Shown here: positions 51,127-61,816 of the stretch, in pieces
Numbering within the stretch: the first letter of the stretch is position 1
Layout: every line of letters begins with the position of its first letter
Notes under the pieces: model-generated
What the model was told of the DNA's origin: nothing
The model's database searches: none
Seen by the model: the letters and a program-made list of their open reading frames with translations, nothing else
Position numbers and translations under genes: made by a program
Origin: Panagrolaimus kolymaensis
Taxonomy: Eukaryota > Nematoda > Chromadorea > Rhabditida > Panagrolaimidae
Assembly: GCA_028622995.1 (NCBI GenBank)
Contig: JAJQJQ010000013.1
Span: 310,001-374,000 of the forward strand
Length of the DNA: 64,000 nt
Direction: 5' to 3'

Positions 51127-53250
51127 ATAAATAAAATAATGGATTGAAAAAGGTAACCAAAAAAATTTAATATTTTTCAAATATATTTCCAAAATAACTC
51201 GGAACGGTTTCAATCTCATTGTTGCAACAACAGCAAAAAAAGTTCTTTCTATCATTTTCTTTTTAATTTTTAAAACTTTTGATTTATATATGCGTTTTTT
51301 TCTTCTTCTTCATGCTTGCTTCCTATCTTTTTTTTATTTATCTCTCTTTCAAATGGTTGATTGTTTGTTTGTTTATTTATCAACAATAATAAATTTATAA
51401 AATATGATTTTCCTCGTTTCTTGACTGACTGAGACAAATTGCTATTAGCACTGGCAGCAGCGGTTTCAATGAGAAGAAGATAAAAAATACTGTACTTTTT
51501 TATTTTACTTGAAGTTCCATTATTTTTTTCAACCTTCTATTTTTTTTTTGAGCCATTATTTCGTAATCATTAGCAAAGACAAAAAATTTTTTGGGAACAA
51601 TGCAAACGACTTTTTAATTCTTTTTTTTCTCTCTCTTGTTATGTCTCCAAGAGCCATGCAGCAACATAACTAAAAATGGATGGAAAAAGGCCATCCCTCT
51701 TCTTGTTCTCCTCCTCCCATGGGAAATCCAAATACGTTTTTACTCAAAAATTGCGAACGCCATTTTTATTTTTTTACTTTCTTCTTTTGGAAGATAAAAG
51801 AGGACTATAGAAATGAGAGCATCTTTGCAAGCATAAAATATTTTTAGACTTGGGTCATAAAATGTGGAGGAAAATGAAAAAGATGGGGTAATGCAAAAAA
51901 TAAAAAAAATAAAATGAAAGTGAAAATGAAACTTGAACTCAAAAAAGAAGAGAAGGAAAGAATCTTTGAATGTTTTTTGTTTGAGAGGGGTTTTTTCATG
52001 ATAAAAAAATGAAGAAAAAATTGTTTTGTAAAAAAATCTAGAAAATCAAGCATCAGAAACAATTAGTCAAAATGTTTAAAGATAAAACATAGAAAAGCTC
52101 TGGCTTGTGTGTGGAAGTTGAGAATTGTTAAATTAAACCAAAATATTATAATTAGTTTCTGGAGGACTCACGAAATCTTTTTCTATTGAGCTAATTTAAT
52201 AGCAAAAATTTCAAATCAGTTGTTCTTGTAAAACTTTTATCATAGCCTCCTCCATAAGATTAATTTTTTTTAATTTTGTTCTGTCTTTTTTTTCTAAACC
52301 AAACTGTTATTTAATAAAAAGAATAAAGGAAAAATGTCCATAATTTAATATAAAACTATTTTTCAGGAATCCATCCCCACCAACCAAACCATCAACTATT
52401 ATTATTTATCCCACGTCACCACATACATTTAAAAAAACCGTCCAAAAAAACTAGCCACAAACAAGAAAAATCCATTTTGCATCGTTAATTTTTTTTTCTT
52501 TATTCTTCGTTTTTTATTATAATTTTTTTATTAAATCTTGGTTTTTGCTACTGCTATCAAAATTATTTTTTCATTCATGTTAGTTCCATCTTTTTTTTGT
52601 ATCAGTTGTTTTTCTTTCTAAAATCTTTTTATTTGTTTGTTCCATTCCAGTTTTTATAAAATTAACTACTCCTCTTTTAAAAAAATATGTTGCAAAAAAT
52701 CAAATATTATTAATTAATTTTTTACTTGTTTGATCTTTTAACTTTTTTCTGTAACAATTTTTCTTTGTTTTTAAAATTAATAAGTAAATGATAGAATTTT
52801 TGTTTTGCTTTTTTCATGCTTTCTTTTAATTTAATTTTATCGAAAAAAAATATTTGTTTTATAAAATAAAACATTTTTCACCAAAAAAATTATTTGCTAT
52901 TATTTTTCTTTAAAAAACTAACTTTCACATTTTTTGTTTTCGGTGAAAATCGAAGTTAATTATTATTTTTGCATATTTTTACCGAAACACTTTTTTTTCT
53001 CTGCCTTGGAACTCTAAAAATCAAAAATCCAAATAGAAAATGCTTTGAGTTTTTTCTTTCCTTTTTTAACCGTTTCGGTATTTTTTCTTTTGGTTTGCTT
53101 TTTGTAGTGAAAAAAATTAATTCAGAAAGTCTTCAGTTTCTTTTTCTTTTTTGCACGCGTTGATATCAGTTATTTTGTTTTTATTGTCCTTGTTTTGTAA
53201 TGTTTCTTTTTTTAAATTTGAAATTGAGAAAATAAAAATAAATGAATAAT
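51127..53250. other. Gene-poor spacer
   Basis: About 2.1 kb with A- and T-run-rich sequence and no supported gene. The left edge holds the CH-domain 3' untranslated region. Minus-strand frames overlapping 50850-51255 are antisense shadows of the CH gene and its 3' flank. Confidence 0.5.
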
Positions 53251-53672
53251 TTATTTATTTGTTTTGCATGCAGCTTGATAGAAAAGTTAAGAAACATTAA
53301 TTTTTTTTATTGGTAAAAAACTCACCGAAATTTTTTGTTTCAAAATCAAATGCTTCTGCTGGACCTCGAATTTCTTGGTTTTCAAATGAGAGTATAAAAA
53401 AATTAAATATATCTTGGAAGGATTCAATCCAAAAAAATGTGCTCATTAAAATAACTTTTTATTTATTTATCAATCAAAAAGTGTAATAATAATTTCTTGC
53501 ATTGAATCGATTCCCTTCTAAAAATAAGAGTAAAAATAAATAAAAAAGCATCCAACATCACAATTTCAAAAGAACACTTCAAAAATCACAATCTTTTATA
53601 TATAAAAATTTTGCGATTGGAAGAAATCAAAAATCGACTACGTCGCTTCGTTACAATTATTTTTCCATCCAT
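53251..53672 (-). pseudogene. Cluster of short coding-like fragments (gene remnant or small gene)
   Basis: Three minus-strand pieces look protein-coding although each is short. 53672-53586 starts ATG and reads MDGKIIVTKRRSRF before a stop. 53517-53470 follows a good acceptor (TTTTTAG at 53518-53520) and reads KGIDSMQEIIITLFD then TGA. 53446-53326 starts MSTFFWIESFQDIF, continues ENQEIRGPAEAFDF, and ends at a strong donor GTGAGT; a 52-bp intron could join it to 53273-53251, giving a 47-aa product with an adjacent AATAAA. The pieces do not join into one frame. They may be exons of a decayed gene or one very small gene; no family recognised. Confidence 0.35.
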
Positions 53673-54052
53673 TTTTACATGAAATCAAAAATGAAAAAAC
53701 TTCATCATTTAAAATTTTTCCTCCAAATTTTTTTAAAGTTTGTTTTTTTATTTTTTATTGCTAAATCAAATCCTTTTACCTCTCAAAAAAACTTTTTTTA
53801 CCTTGAAATAAAGAAAAGTTGTTGAAATGCAAAAAAATAAAGGCAGCATTCATTTTTCTTGTTCCATACCTTTTGGTGGTCACTGAACTCTAACTTATTA
53901 GTTTATGAAAGAAATAATGAAAGTGAAAGCAATGCATTTTTTTGTAGTAAACAACGGTTAACTTTTTTTTTATTTGGTGATTCCTTATTTGTTTGTTTTT
54001 TTTTGTAGATAAAATAAAACCGTTACTTTTTTTGAAACAATTAAAAGATTAA

Positions 54053-54196
54053 TTTTTGACTCAACCAAAGTCCAAGAATGTCGATCATGGTTCGAGAAAA
54101 TTCAGAGGTCCGTGGAATGAAGGAGCAAAGAACAACTATGCTTTAAAAAATGTTATTAATGATAAGACTCTGCTATTAAGAAAATTATTTTTCTAA
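54053..54196 (+). pseudogene. Short coding-like fragment
   Basis: An open frame of about 47 codons with balanced composition (it includes RKFRGPWNEGAKNNYALKN) in otherwise homopolymer-rich DNA, ending TAA at 54194-54196. There is no ATG at its start and no clear acceptor. It may belong with the other remnants at 53.2-55.1 kb. Function unknown. Confidence 0.25.
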
Positions 54197-54759
54197 AGAA
54201 GTCAATTTTGTCAGAAAAACCAAAAAATCAAGGAAAACAAGATAGGAGGCATTCTCCTAAAAAATAAAAAACAAATTAATTCAAAAAAAATGTTGTTGAA
54301 ATTAAAAAAAAAATCAAACCAAAAACAAAATTCCTTTATTCCTTCCTTAACTGAAATAGGTTTTGGAAAATTACAACTAACTTTTTTTTAAATTTTAAAT
54401 GAGATTTAGATTTTAAAATATGTACATCGCTAAAATATTTTTTGTTTTGAAAATAAATTACCTCATTGGTTTAAAGGAATGGAATGATTGCAATGATCAT
54501 GATTCATAATTATTTTTAGTCCATGATTAATGTAAAACCAAATCAAATAAAAAAAATTGTTGCTGTTTTATAAAAGTGCAATAATGGATGTAATTTGAAA
54601 GGAACATTTGAAGAATATTGTCGAAGAAATCATATAAAAGGAAACAAAACGTTAAAGAAAAAATGGCTAAAACAAAAGCAAAAAAAGGAAGATCGTTTAA
54701 GTGAAAACCAAAAACGTCGAGAACAGTGTCAAAAAACAAAAGAAAAGGCGTTTAGAAGA

Positions 54760-55110
54760 AGCTAGTTTGGAAAGGTACAAGTTTGTTTCAGATGAAGCAA
54801 GCTTGTCATATTCGTCCCATGTTAAAATTGGATCGTATAAATCCATGAGGTTGCAAACTTGAGCTTTTAAAAGCATTTGCGATACACTTTGTCAATGATA
54901 GCTATAACGTTTTGCATTGCATTGGAATATATCATCTTTATATTGAGTAACACGACCATCAATGATTAATTAATTGCTTTTGTGAAAAAAACATTGCCAA
55001 TAATTAAATTTGAATTATCCAAATTTATAACTGATTCATCTTCATTATTATCTGAGTTTAAAGTTTGATAAGATTTACAATTAGTTTGTTGATCCTTCTT
55101 ATTACTGCTA
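54760..55110 (-). pseudogene. Decayed coding sequence with stop and frameshift
   Basis: Read on the minus strand from about 55110 downward, a coherent coding frame (SNKKDQQTNCKSYQTLNSDN, later NLIIGNVFFTKAIN) reaches TAA, continues in another frame (IIDGRVTQYKDDIFQCNAKR), meets an in-frame TGA, then resumes (KAQVCNLMDLYDPILTWDEY, then ASSETNLYLSKL). Composition and continuity are protein-like, unlike the poly-Lys/Phe frames around it. Two disabling lesions in 300 bp suggest a pseudogene. The family is not recognised; a transposon or multicopy gene origin is possible. Confidence 0.4.
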
Positions 55111-56734
55111 AAAAAGCTTTCAATGAAAGTTTTATTTTATGGAAGCAAAACCATGGTTGTAAATTTTTGATTACATGGAAATATTTCAGATACTTTTTAA
55201 CAATTTTAATTTTGAGCTTTAAATGCATAAATAAAATATTCTTTTATCGGAAAATTGCTTGTTCCTCTCACTTTTTCTTCTTCTGAACACTTTCAATTAA
55301 AAACCAACAACAATAATAATAATAATAATAAAAGACTAATCTTTTTGTTTATTTTAAAAATACGCAACAAAAAAAATATAAATGAAGGCCGACAATTTTA
55401 ATAATCTGATTTGAAACAATCACCACCACCATGCTTGTTCCGTGTTTGACGATGTGAGAATCATCATAAAAAAAATTAATTTCATACATGCATAAACCTC
55501 TTTCATTTTCCCCCTCTTTTTTTTAAAAAAAACTTTATTGGATTTTTTTAAAATATTTACAACACCTCACTATTTTTTAATGTATCACTAAAAAAATTTT
55601 TTTTGTTGTCTTTTGGTCTCTTATGAAAGAAGAAAATTTTTTTATTTTGTTGTTCGGTTCCTTACTTTCTTATTTGCCTTGTTGTTTTTTACTTATTTGT
55701 TATTTTAAAAGTAGGCGGAGTGTGATGAACACAAACACATACATACATACATAGATGGGAGGAATGTTTTTCTCTTCTTTTTTTTTTGTGGAGAAGCCGC
55801 TTTGGAAAAGATAGAAAGTGAAAGTGATGAGAGAGAGAAAAAAAGGAAAATATGGGAATATAAAAGGAGGTTCAAAAATGGTGAATTGGATCATTATTCA
55901 ACTAAAAAATCTACAGCGGCTTTTTTTTAGTTTTTTCCTTGTTGTTTTTCATTTTCACTTTCACTTTTTTTGGGCAAAAAAATAGGATGGATGGATAAAT
56001 ATTTTTTATATAGTTATTGTCGTTATGGTTTTAGTTTATTTTCTTTAGGACCTATGAAATGGGGAAAAAATCTAAAATAATGGTTGGGATTCGAGAATCT
56101 AAAATTTATTATAAAAATAAATCAAACTCTCGGATGATGAATACCGTAGTTACGTGGGTTGGCGCTACTTTTTCGCTTTTGTCCGCCACACTTTTCTTTG
56201 TTTGTCGAAGCAGCTTTAATTATGAAAAATAAAATCCACGTGTTATAAATCATCAACCCAAATTTGGTCATTGAGCATTGAACAATCAAAAAATAATATA
56301 AAAGACTAAAAAAAATTTTGTTTTATTCAAAGATCCTTGAATTTGTAATTTAAATAGCGGCTGCCTTAATTATAACTAAAAATATTAGAAAACTAAACCA
56401 TCTTAATTTCCATACATTTAGTTAGTTGGTTGATTGCCATATTTTTTTATTCATACTTTTTTTTTGTTTTTATTGCGTAAACAAACATCATTTTTTGCTG
56501 CATAACAGAGTTCATTTTTTTGCAGCACCAAAAAAAACGAAAACAAAATTTGTTGTTTTCACTCTCATTTTCATTTCCAACCATCCTCGTGAAATGGCTA
56601 CTTTCTTTTTTTGTTGTTGATGATTGTTTTATTCTTCTTCCTCTAACCCTTCTTCTTTCTTTGCGTGTAATTACTTTTCCTTCATCTTCTCCTTTTTTTT
56701 AATGACTTCTTTATGCTCAATGGAATTGAATTCT
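55111..56734. other. Gene-poor spacer with microsatellites
   Basis: About 1.6 kb. Contains an (AAT)n run at about 55311-55331 and an (ACAT)n run near 55737-55752. No supported gene. Probably the upstream region of the LEA-like gene. Confidence 0.5.
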
Positions 56735-56745
56735 CCTTTTTTTTA
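56735..56745 (+). promoter_or_regulatory. Probable trans-splice acceptor of the LEA-like gene
   Basis: A polypyrimidine run ending TTTTTTTAG at 56745, 38 nt before the ATG at 56784 and without an upstream coding exon. Consistent with spliced-leader addition. Confidence 0.5.
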
Positions 56746-56783
56746 GAAATTCGATTAACTTACAAATTTAAAGAAAATTAAAA

Positions 56784-57573
56784 ATGTCTTCCAACAAAGC
56801 AACCGTTCAAGAAACTCACGTTCGTGAAGAAACCCGTACTTCTGGCACTGGTGGAGTAGTCCATGGTCATGAAGAAAAATCCAAGGGTGGAGTCCTTCAT
56901 GATATTAAAGAAGGAGTTAAAAATGTTGTTAACAAGGTTACTGGAGGAAGCAGTGATTCCCACAAACATGATGCCACTTGCAACAAATCCACTTGCCATA
57001 CATATGAAACTGAAACCGCTCATTATACTGAAACTAGCGAACATGAACGCAATGCTCGATTATTGCGTGAACAAGGAGAAAAAGCATTAAAACATAATGC
57101 ACAAGAATTTTCTGAAGCTCAAAAAGCACAAGCTCAAGCACGTGTTGTTGCTGAACATGCTAATACCAAAACCGCTCAAGCTTTACAAAATCAAGAACAT
57201 GGACAAGAACTTATCGCTGAAGCTGGTAAGCAACAATTTTAAAATGTTTAGAAATAGAAACCATAAAGTTTGAGTTTTCGTTCCATAAAGAAAAGTAATA
57301 TCTTCCAAAAAACCAAAATTAAAAATATCCATTCTGAAAGCTTTCAATAATTCCATCTTTTTATTTTTAGGAGCTGAAATGATTGAAGCTGGTGCAAAAC
57401 TTCAACGTGAAGCTGCTGCCAATTCCCGTGAAGCCCCTTACAACGTTCATGCTCAAGGAGATGTTCGTCAAACCACCGTGGTTTCATCTGCAGGTCAAGA
57501 AGCTGCAGCTCGAGCACATGAAACTGCAACCGTTCGTGAAGTTAGCCATACTGAAGCTAAACGAGTTAATTAA
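56784..57573 (+). CDS. Hydrophilic LEA-like protein, uncharacterised
   Basis: Predicted 214 aa from exons 56784-57225 and 57371-57573, in frame. The protein has no signal peptide or membrane segment. It is rich in Ala, Glu, Gln, His, Thr and Lys. Residues 35-55 ([21 protein letters not shown]) form an amphipathic helix flanked by glycines, recalling dehydrin/LEA K-segment-like repeats. A His/Cys-containing stretch follows ([18 protein letters not shown]). Residues about 85-165 form a long Ala/Gln/Glu helix with heptad-like spacing ([36 protein letters not shown]). The N- and C-terminal ends share ETHVREET / [13 protein letters not shown] runs. Such composition suits a desiccation- or heat-soluble disordered protein, but this is inference. 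GC-richer codon use suggests strong expression. AATAAA at 57804-57809. Confidence 0.75.
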
Positions 57574-58359
57574 ATCTCATTAATTCAAACAAGATCTTCT
57601 TATTTTTCATTTATAAGAATTCGTATTATTTTTTTTACACAGTATGCTTAATTGAGCCCCGAAAACAAAAAATCTCTCTTCTTTCATTTTTCTTAAAAAA
57701 ACATTTAATGTATTAACCCAACCTTTCTTGCCTGTTACATATTATTCGAAATTACTGTATTATTGCACACTCGAAAATCTTCTATCTATAAATGTTTGAT
57801 CATAATAAAACCCTTTTTTCCCTATTCCAAATAAGTGTAAATAAAGATCAACATTTTTTTTTGTTGGTTGTTGAAAGTGAAAGTTGAAAACAACATCAAA
57901 GAAATAAACATACATACATACATATGTATGACATTTATAAAACTAAACAAAAACAACAACTCCATATTTTTTTCTTTCCATATGATCAACATCACCAACA
58001 AAAAAAGGAATGGTGAAAGCGGCGCAAAATCAAAAAAAGGGAAATGGAAAAGAAGAAATGCATCGACTTGCAAATGATCCAAAAACAAAAAATGTGTTTT
58101 CGTAATTCCATAAAAGAAACTTTACAACAGTTTTTATGAATACATACAAATAAAGGCAAAAATGTTATGTTTCAAAGTTCAAAACCCTAAAAAAATCAGC
58201 GAAACTTGTTTATTAGTAAACCTTGTGTTTGCAAAAAATCAAAAAGTGAAGTGATCAAAAAATGTGGGCGAAACTCAAACCATGATTATTGAAATGCTTC
58301 GTAATATGCACTAAATTAAACAAGTAATAATATCAAACAATCGTTTAAAAAAAATGCAG
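57574..58359. other. 3' flank and spacer
   Basis: Contains the 3' untranslated region of the LEA-like gene (AATAAA at 57804-57809 and about 57838) and an ACAT microsatellite near 57908-57924 running into a short palindrome ACATATGT. No supported gene. Confidence 0.5.
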
Positions 58360-58741
58360 AGGTAAAATCAAAGTCAAAGATGTAAAAAGCATTTCATGCC
58401 AACTCAAGCAACAAAAGCAATACTATGCAGCAATAATCTTCCAGCTTCTTTGATTCCATTTCCACAATGGTCGAAGAAAGTTAGTGGTAGATACAAAAAG
58501 GTTAATGCATTAATGGATGATGACAAGAATCAGAGTTTTAAAAAATGACGACACGTTTGCTTTGAACTTTTTGCAATCTTTGCCTCAGCAATCATATCAG
58601 CGTGGACCAGCAGCAGCCAACTATCAAAAGAAAGCTTTAATAATGCTAAAAAAAGTGTGTGCTAGAAAAAGCATCCGCCTGCAAATCTCCAATGCCTCCA
58701 ACAAAAAATCAAATCATTTATTATGTAACATGAAATCATAA
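58360..58741 (+). pseudogene. Frameshifted coding remnant
   Basis: An open plus-strand frame (NQSQRCKKHFMPTQATKAIL, later NNLPASLIPFPQWSKKVSG and NALMDDDKNQSFKK) ends in TGA at an A6 run near 58540. The +1 frame continues at that point with equally protein-like sequence (NDDTFALNFLQSLPQQSYQ, RGPAAANYQKKALIMLKK) to a TAA at 58739-58741. A single indel in the A run would connect the two. No ATG, splice signal or family is recognised; it may be a decayed gene or transposon fragment. Confidence 0.35.
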
Positions 58742-58899
58742 AAAACACAACAATTAAGTAATATTAAACCGTAAAATCAAAGAAAAAAGTATCACATTTC
58801 AATAAATACAATAATCAAATATTATTACATGCAAATCACAATAAATTAGTAACTGGGAAACAATAAAAAATGAGGAAGGAATATGTTCATAGTATATTG

Positions 58900-60236
58900 C
58901 TACACTTCAAGACGTCGAGCAGCAGCTGTTGGCATTCTAAGAATATCACGTTCTCCAGGAAGTGAATTGCAAGGAAGCATCCATAAGAACCAATGAGATG
59001 AGCCACAAACTTCACGAAGAAGCTCACGTTTAGGCCTTCGAGGATTTCTTCGACGACGAGAACCACGACGCATAAATGCTTCAACGATCGTTTCTTCATT
59101 GAAAATTGCTTGAAGTTGATCACATGATACTGCAACGACGAATAAACCAAAGAGGGCACTTTCAATACCAAGACAAATTGTATGAATCCTAAAAAATAGT
59201 CGAAGATTAGGAGAATCAGGTAATGAACAAACTAACACTTTAGCATGTTGAGCATTTTCACCGTAAGGCCCTCGTCTTCCAGTAATTCCATTATCATCGT
59301 GGTAAACCCATGAAAGTATTATCAACCTAAAACCAGAAGCTAGAGTAAGTAACATATTCAAAAAAGAAAGAACAACGTACGCAACTGAATAACCAGCTAA
59401 GATAGCAACATAAAATATAAATTGCAGGAAATATTTTTGAGATTTTTGACCGACGCAGTTGGCTACCCATGGACCTAAATGTATCAGGAAATTAGAGCAA
59501 GAAAGTTTACAAGAAAAGCTTACAGTGATGATCCATTTTTTGTACACAACGGTTACAAATCTGAAAAACGATTTTGAGATATAATAGTTAAAAGAAAAGT
59601 AAATCATACACGACAATGGTGAGCACGAGGTGGTCGAAATGATTGACAGCGAGTACAAATATTCCAATCTCGACCCTGTAAACAAGCTTTCATTAATACT
59701 TTCTTAATGCTTTATAGGTAAAGAAACTAACAACAAATTGATTTGTGCATATTAAAGTATCATCAGCAGATTCACTTGAGTAATCATCATATTCAGGATC
59801 ATATCTGTGTTCTCTTCGATGAAAACGATCAATATCAGTTTGACTGCAAGAAAATTGAGTTATGGTTGAATTCATATAAAAACTTCATACCTGACTTTAT
59901 GAATAGGCACATAACCAGGATCAGATAACATAGTCCTCAGATGAGAAAGAAACGCGAAGAATAACACCGTATTGTACAGGATAACATGCAGAGCAGCCCA
60001 TAAGCTAAAAAATGAACCATTAAAGTAATGCAAAATGGCAGATAAAAGCGTTGAAACAACAAACTTCAAAGTTTGAAACCAAGAAAAAATGTTAAAGAAT
60101 CATACCTTTCTGTAAAAGTTGGTAACACCAGCCATTCAACCACAACATAATCAGCATATAACATACAGCCCCATACAATTAAAACACAAAAAAATCCGCA
60201 TGGATCAACACAACATGGTGGACGTGTTGATGTCAT
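58900..60236 (-). CDS. DHHC palmitoyltransferase, zDHHC3/7 (GODZ)-like
   Basis: Predicted 310-aa polytopic membrane enzyme that S-acylates proteins, typically at the Golgi. Exons: 60106-60236, 59891-60004, 59732-59843, 59610-59675, 59524-59560, 59381-59474, 59237-59326, 58900-59188, all in frame. Two N-terminal transmembrane helices are followed by LSDPGYVP, an acidic insert (about 85-118), and the cysteine-rich domain with CTRCQSFRPPRAHHC and CVQKMDHHCPWVANCVGQ; the catalytic DHHC is residues 151-154 and is split by an intron. Two more helices follow, then an FNEET segment and an Arg-rich tail (RRGSRRRRNPRRPKR). Two short introns (59327-59380, 59189-59236) have lengths divisible by three, so read-through frames exist. 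A six-codon upstream ORF overlaps the start codon. Confidence 0.9.
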
Positions 60237-60253
60237 AGTTGGTCGTCGTCCAT
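60233..60253 (-). promoter_or_regulatory. uORF overlapping the DHHC start codon (ATGA)
   Basis: A probable acceptor TTCAG ends at 60284. The first ATG after it (60253-60251) opens six codons, MDDDQL, and stops at TGA 60235-60233. That TGA shares ATGA with the main ATG (60236-60234), a layout that permits termination followed by reinitiation. Confidence 0.5.
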
Positions 60254-60286
60254 GAATGAAAAAAAACTTGAGTTGAAGAAAGCCTG

Positions 60287-61816
60287 AATGAACGAAAAAA
60301 ATTTTATTTCAACGATTCACCGAATGAGCTTTTGGATCACGGAAAGCCAACGAATTGAAGACATGGAAGTAAAAAAAGTTTCATTCAATGATTTTTTTAG
60401 TATCAAAAAAATTAACATAGTCGTCTTCTTCTTCATTCATATATCAAATTTCCTAAATCTCATTTTTTGGGATATAAATTAATTCGTCGCATAATTAGAT
60501 TTTATATTTGTTTCATCATTGATAACACTTTTATTACTATCCCATCTCTTCAACAAGTTTTTATTTAACTCAACTAAAAAAGGGGTTCAAAAAAAAAATG
60601 AATGAACGAAACCAAAAAGCATCAAACAAAAAAAGCAATAAAAGAGCAAAGTGTTGGATGAATGTATGGGAGAGAGATACTTTTTTTGCTGCTGCTGCTG
60701 CTTTTTATTTTTTTACTTTCTTAAGCTTTTTTTAGTAAGGGTTGTTGTTATTATTGATTTTTGCTCCCTTTTTTTCCAAAGTCCCCTTTTTATGACATGT
60801 AAAAAAAATGAGGGAGAAAACACCACCACGCTATTCGGGTTTTTTTCTTTATGAAAGTTGCTTTCAACAAGTAATGTGCCACCACCAAACTTGGTTGTTG
60901 TGTAAAATGAAAGAAATAAATTAAGAATTCTTAAAGATTTCAATAAAAACCATCCTTATTTCTGTTTGTCAAAAAACAGCTGTGAAAAAAATGTCATATT
61001 TTTCTAAATTGATTGCTCCTTTCTAACTCAAAGATAAAGTTGTTAGCTAACAAAAAAAAAGATTCTAAAAAATGAATGAATTCGATTTTACAAATATCGT
61101 CTTTTGCATCAAAAATAAAAGTTTAGAAACTGAATATTAAAAAAATGGACATAAATATCCAATGGTCTAAAGAGAATGTCATCGATCGAGGAAGTTTGCT
61201 TCGGCAAAAACAACTTGCAAAAAATTTACATATCCAGCCCTATCAAGACGATAATGAAAAGAAAGAAGCCCATTCCATCATAAAATGAATCATGCTTTCA
61301 TAAAGCAAACGCTCCAAATAATTAACTTTGTTTCAAAGAAAAAGTAAACACATCTTTCATGTGTCCTTTTTTGTTTTGAGCGAAGTTTTACAAATTTTGA
61401 AACAAAATAACAAAAACAAACATGCTAGCAACAAACTGAATGTGTTTAAAATGATCTTTGTAAATACCAAGTGTCAATGAATGGAATCAAATTAACATAG
61501 ACTTTTAGTGAAAAAGACTAACATAAAGTCACAAAAACTAACTGTAAAGTCATCCCATAGCATTTTTTGTTTCTGGATTGCATCTCTCTGCTGTCTTAAT
61601 TAAAAACAGTCGTATTATCAAAACAACAAAAACTCTTGATTCAAAATGCTTCTCTCTAATAAGCTTTTGTTTTTACAAAGATAAAGGTAATAAAGAAAAA
61701 GAAACAAAAAAAATTTTATTAATACAATTAAAAATGAAACAAAACATGGATAAAAAAGAACCATATAAAACTACAATTACAATAACGTGAAACAAACAAT
61801 AAAAAAGAAATACAGA
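60287..61816. other. Spacer between DHHC gene and pcf-11
   Basis: About 1.5 kb, A-rich on the plus strand. It has no supported gene except a candidate 47-codon ORF at 61145-61288 (listed separately). The rest is homopolymer- and ATGAATGA-rich sequence. Confidence 0.45.
61145..61288 (+). CDS. Candidate 47-aa small ORF
   Basis: ATG to TGA with balanced amino-acid use (for example INIQWSKENVIDRGSLL and HIQPYQDDNEKKEAHS), unlike the poly-Lys frames around it. There are no splice signals, family match or clear promoter. It may be a microprotein gene or a coding remnant. Confidence 0.2.
   Translation: MDINIQWSKENVIDRGSLLRQKQLAKNLHIQPYQDDNEKKEAHSIIK

Noticed and set aside
58900..59685. DHHC gene read as one uninterrupted 261-codon exon
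   Set aside because: The read-through lacks the CPW of the DHHC motif and includes intron sequence with clear GT..AG ends; three introns restore the canonical motif and family spacing.
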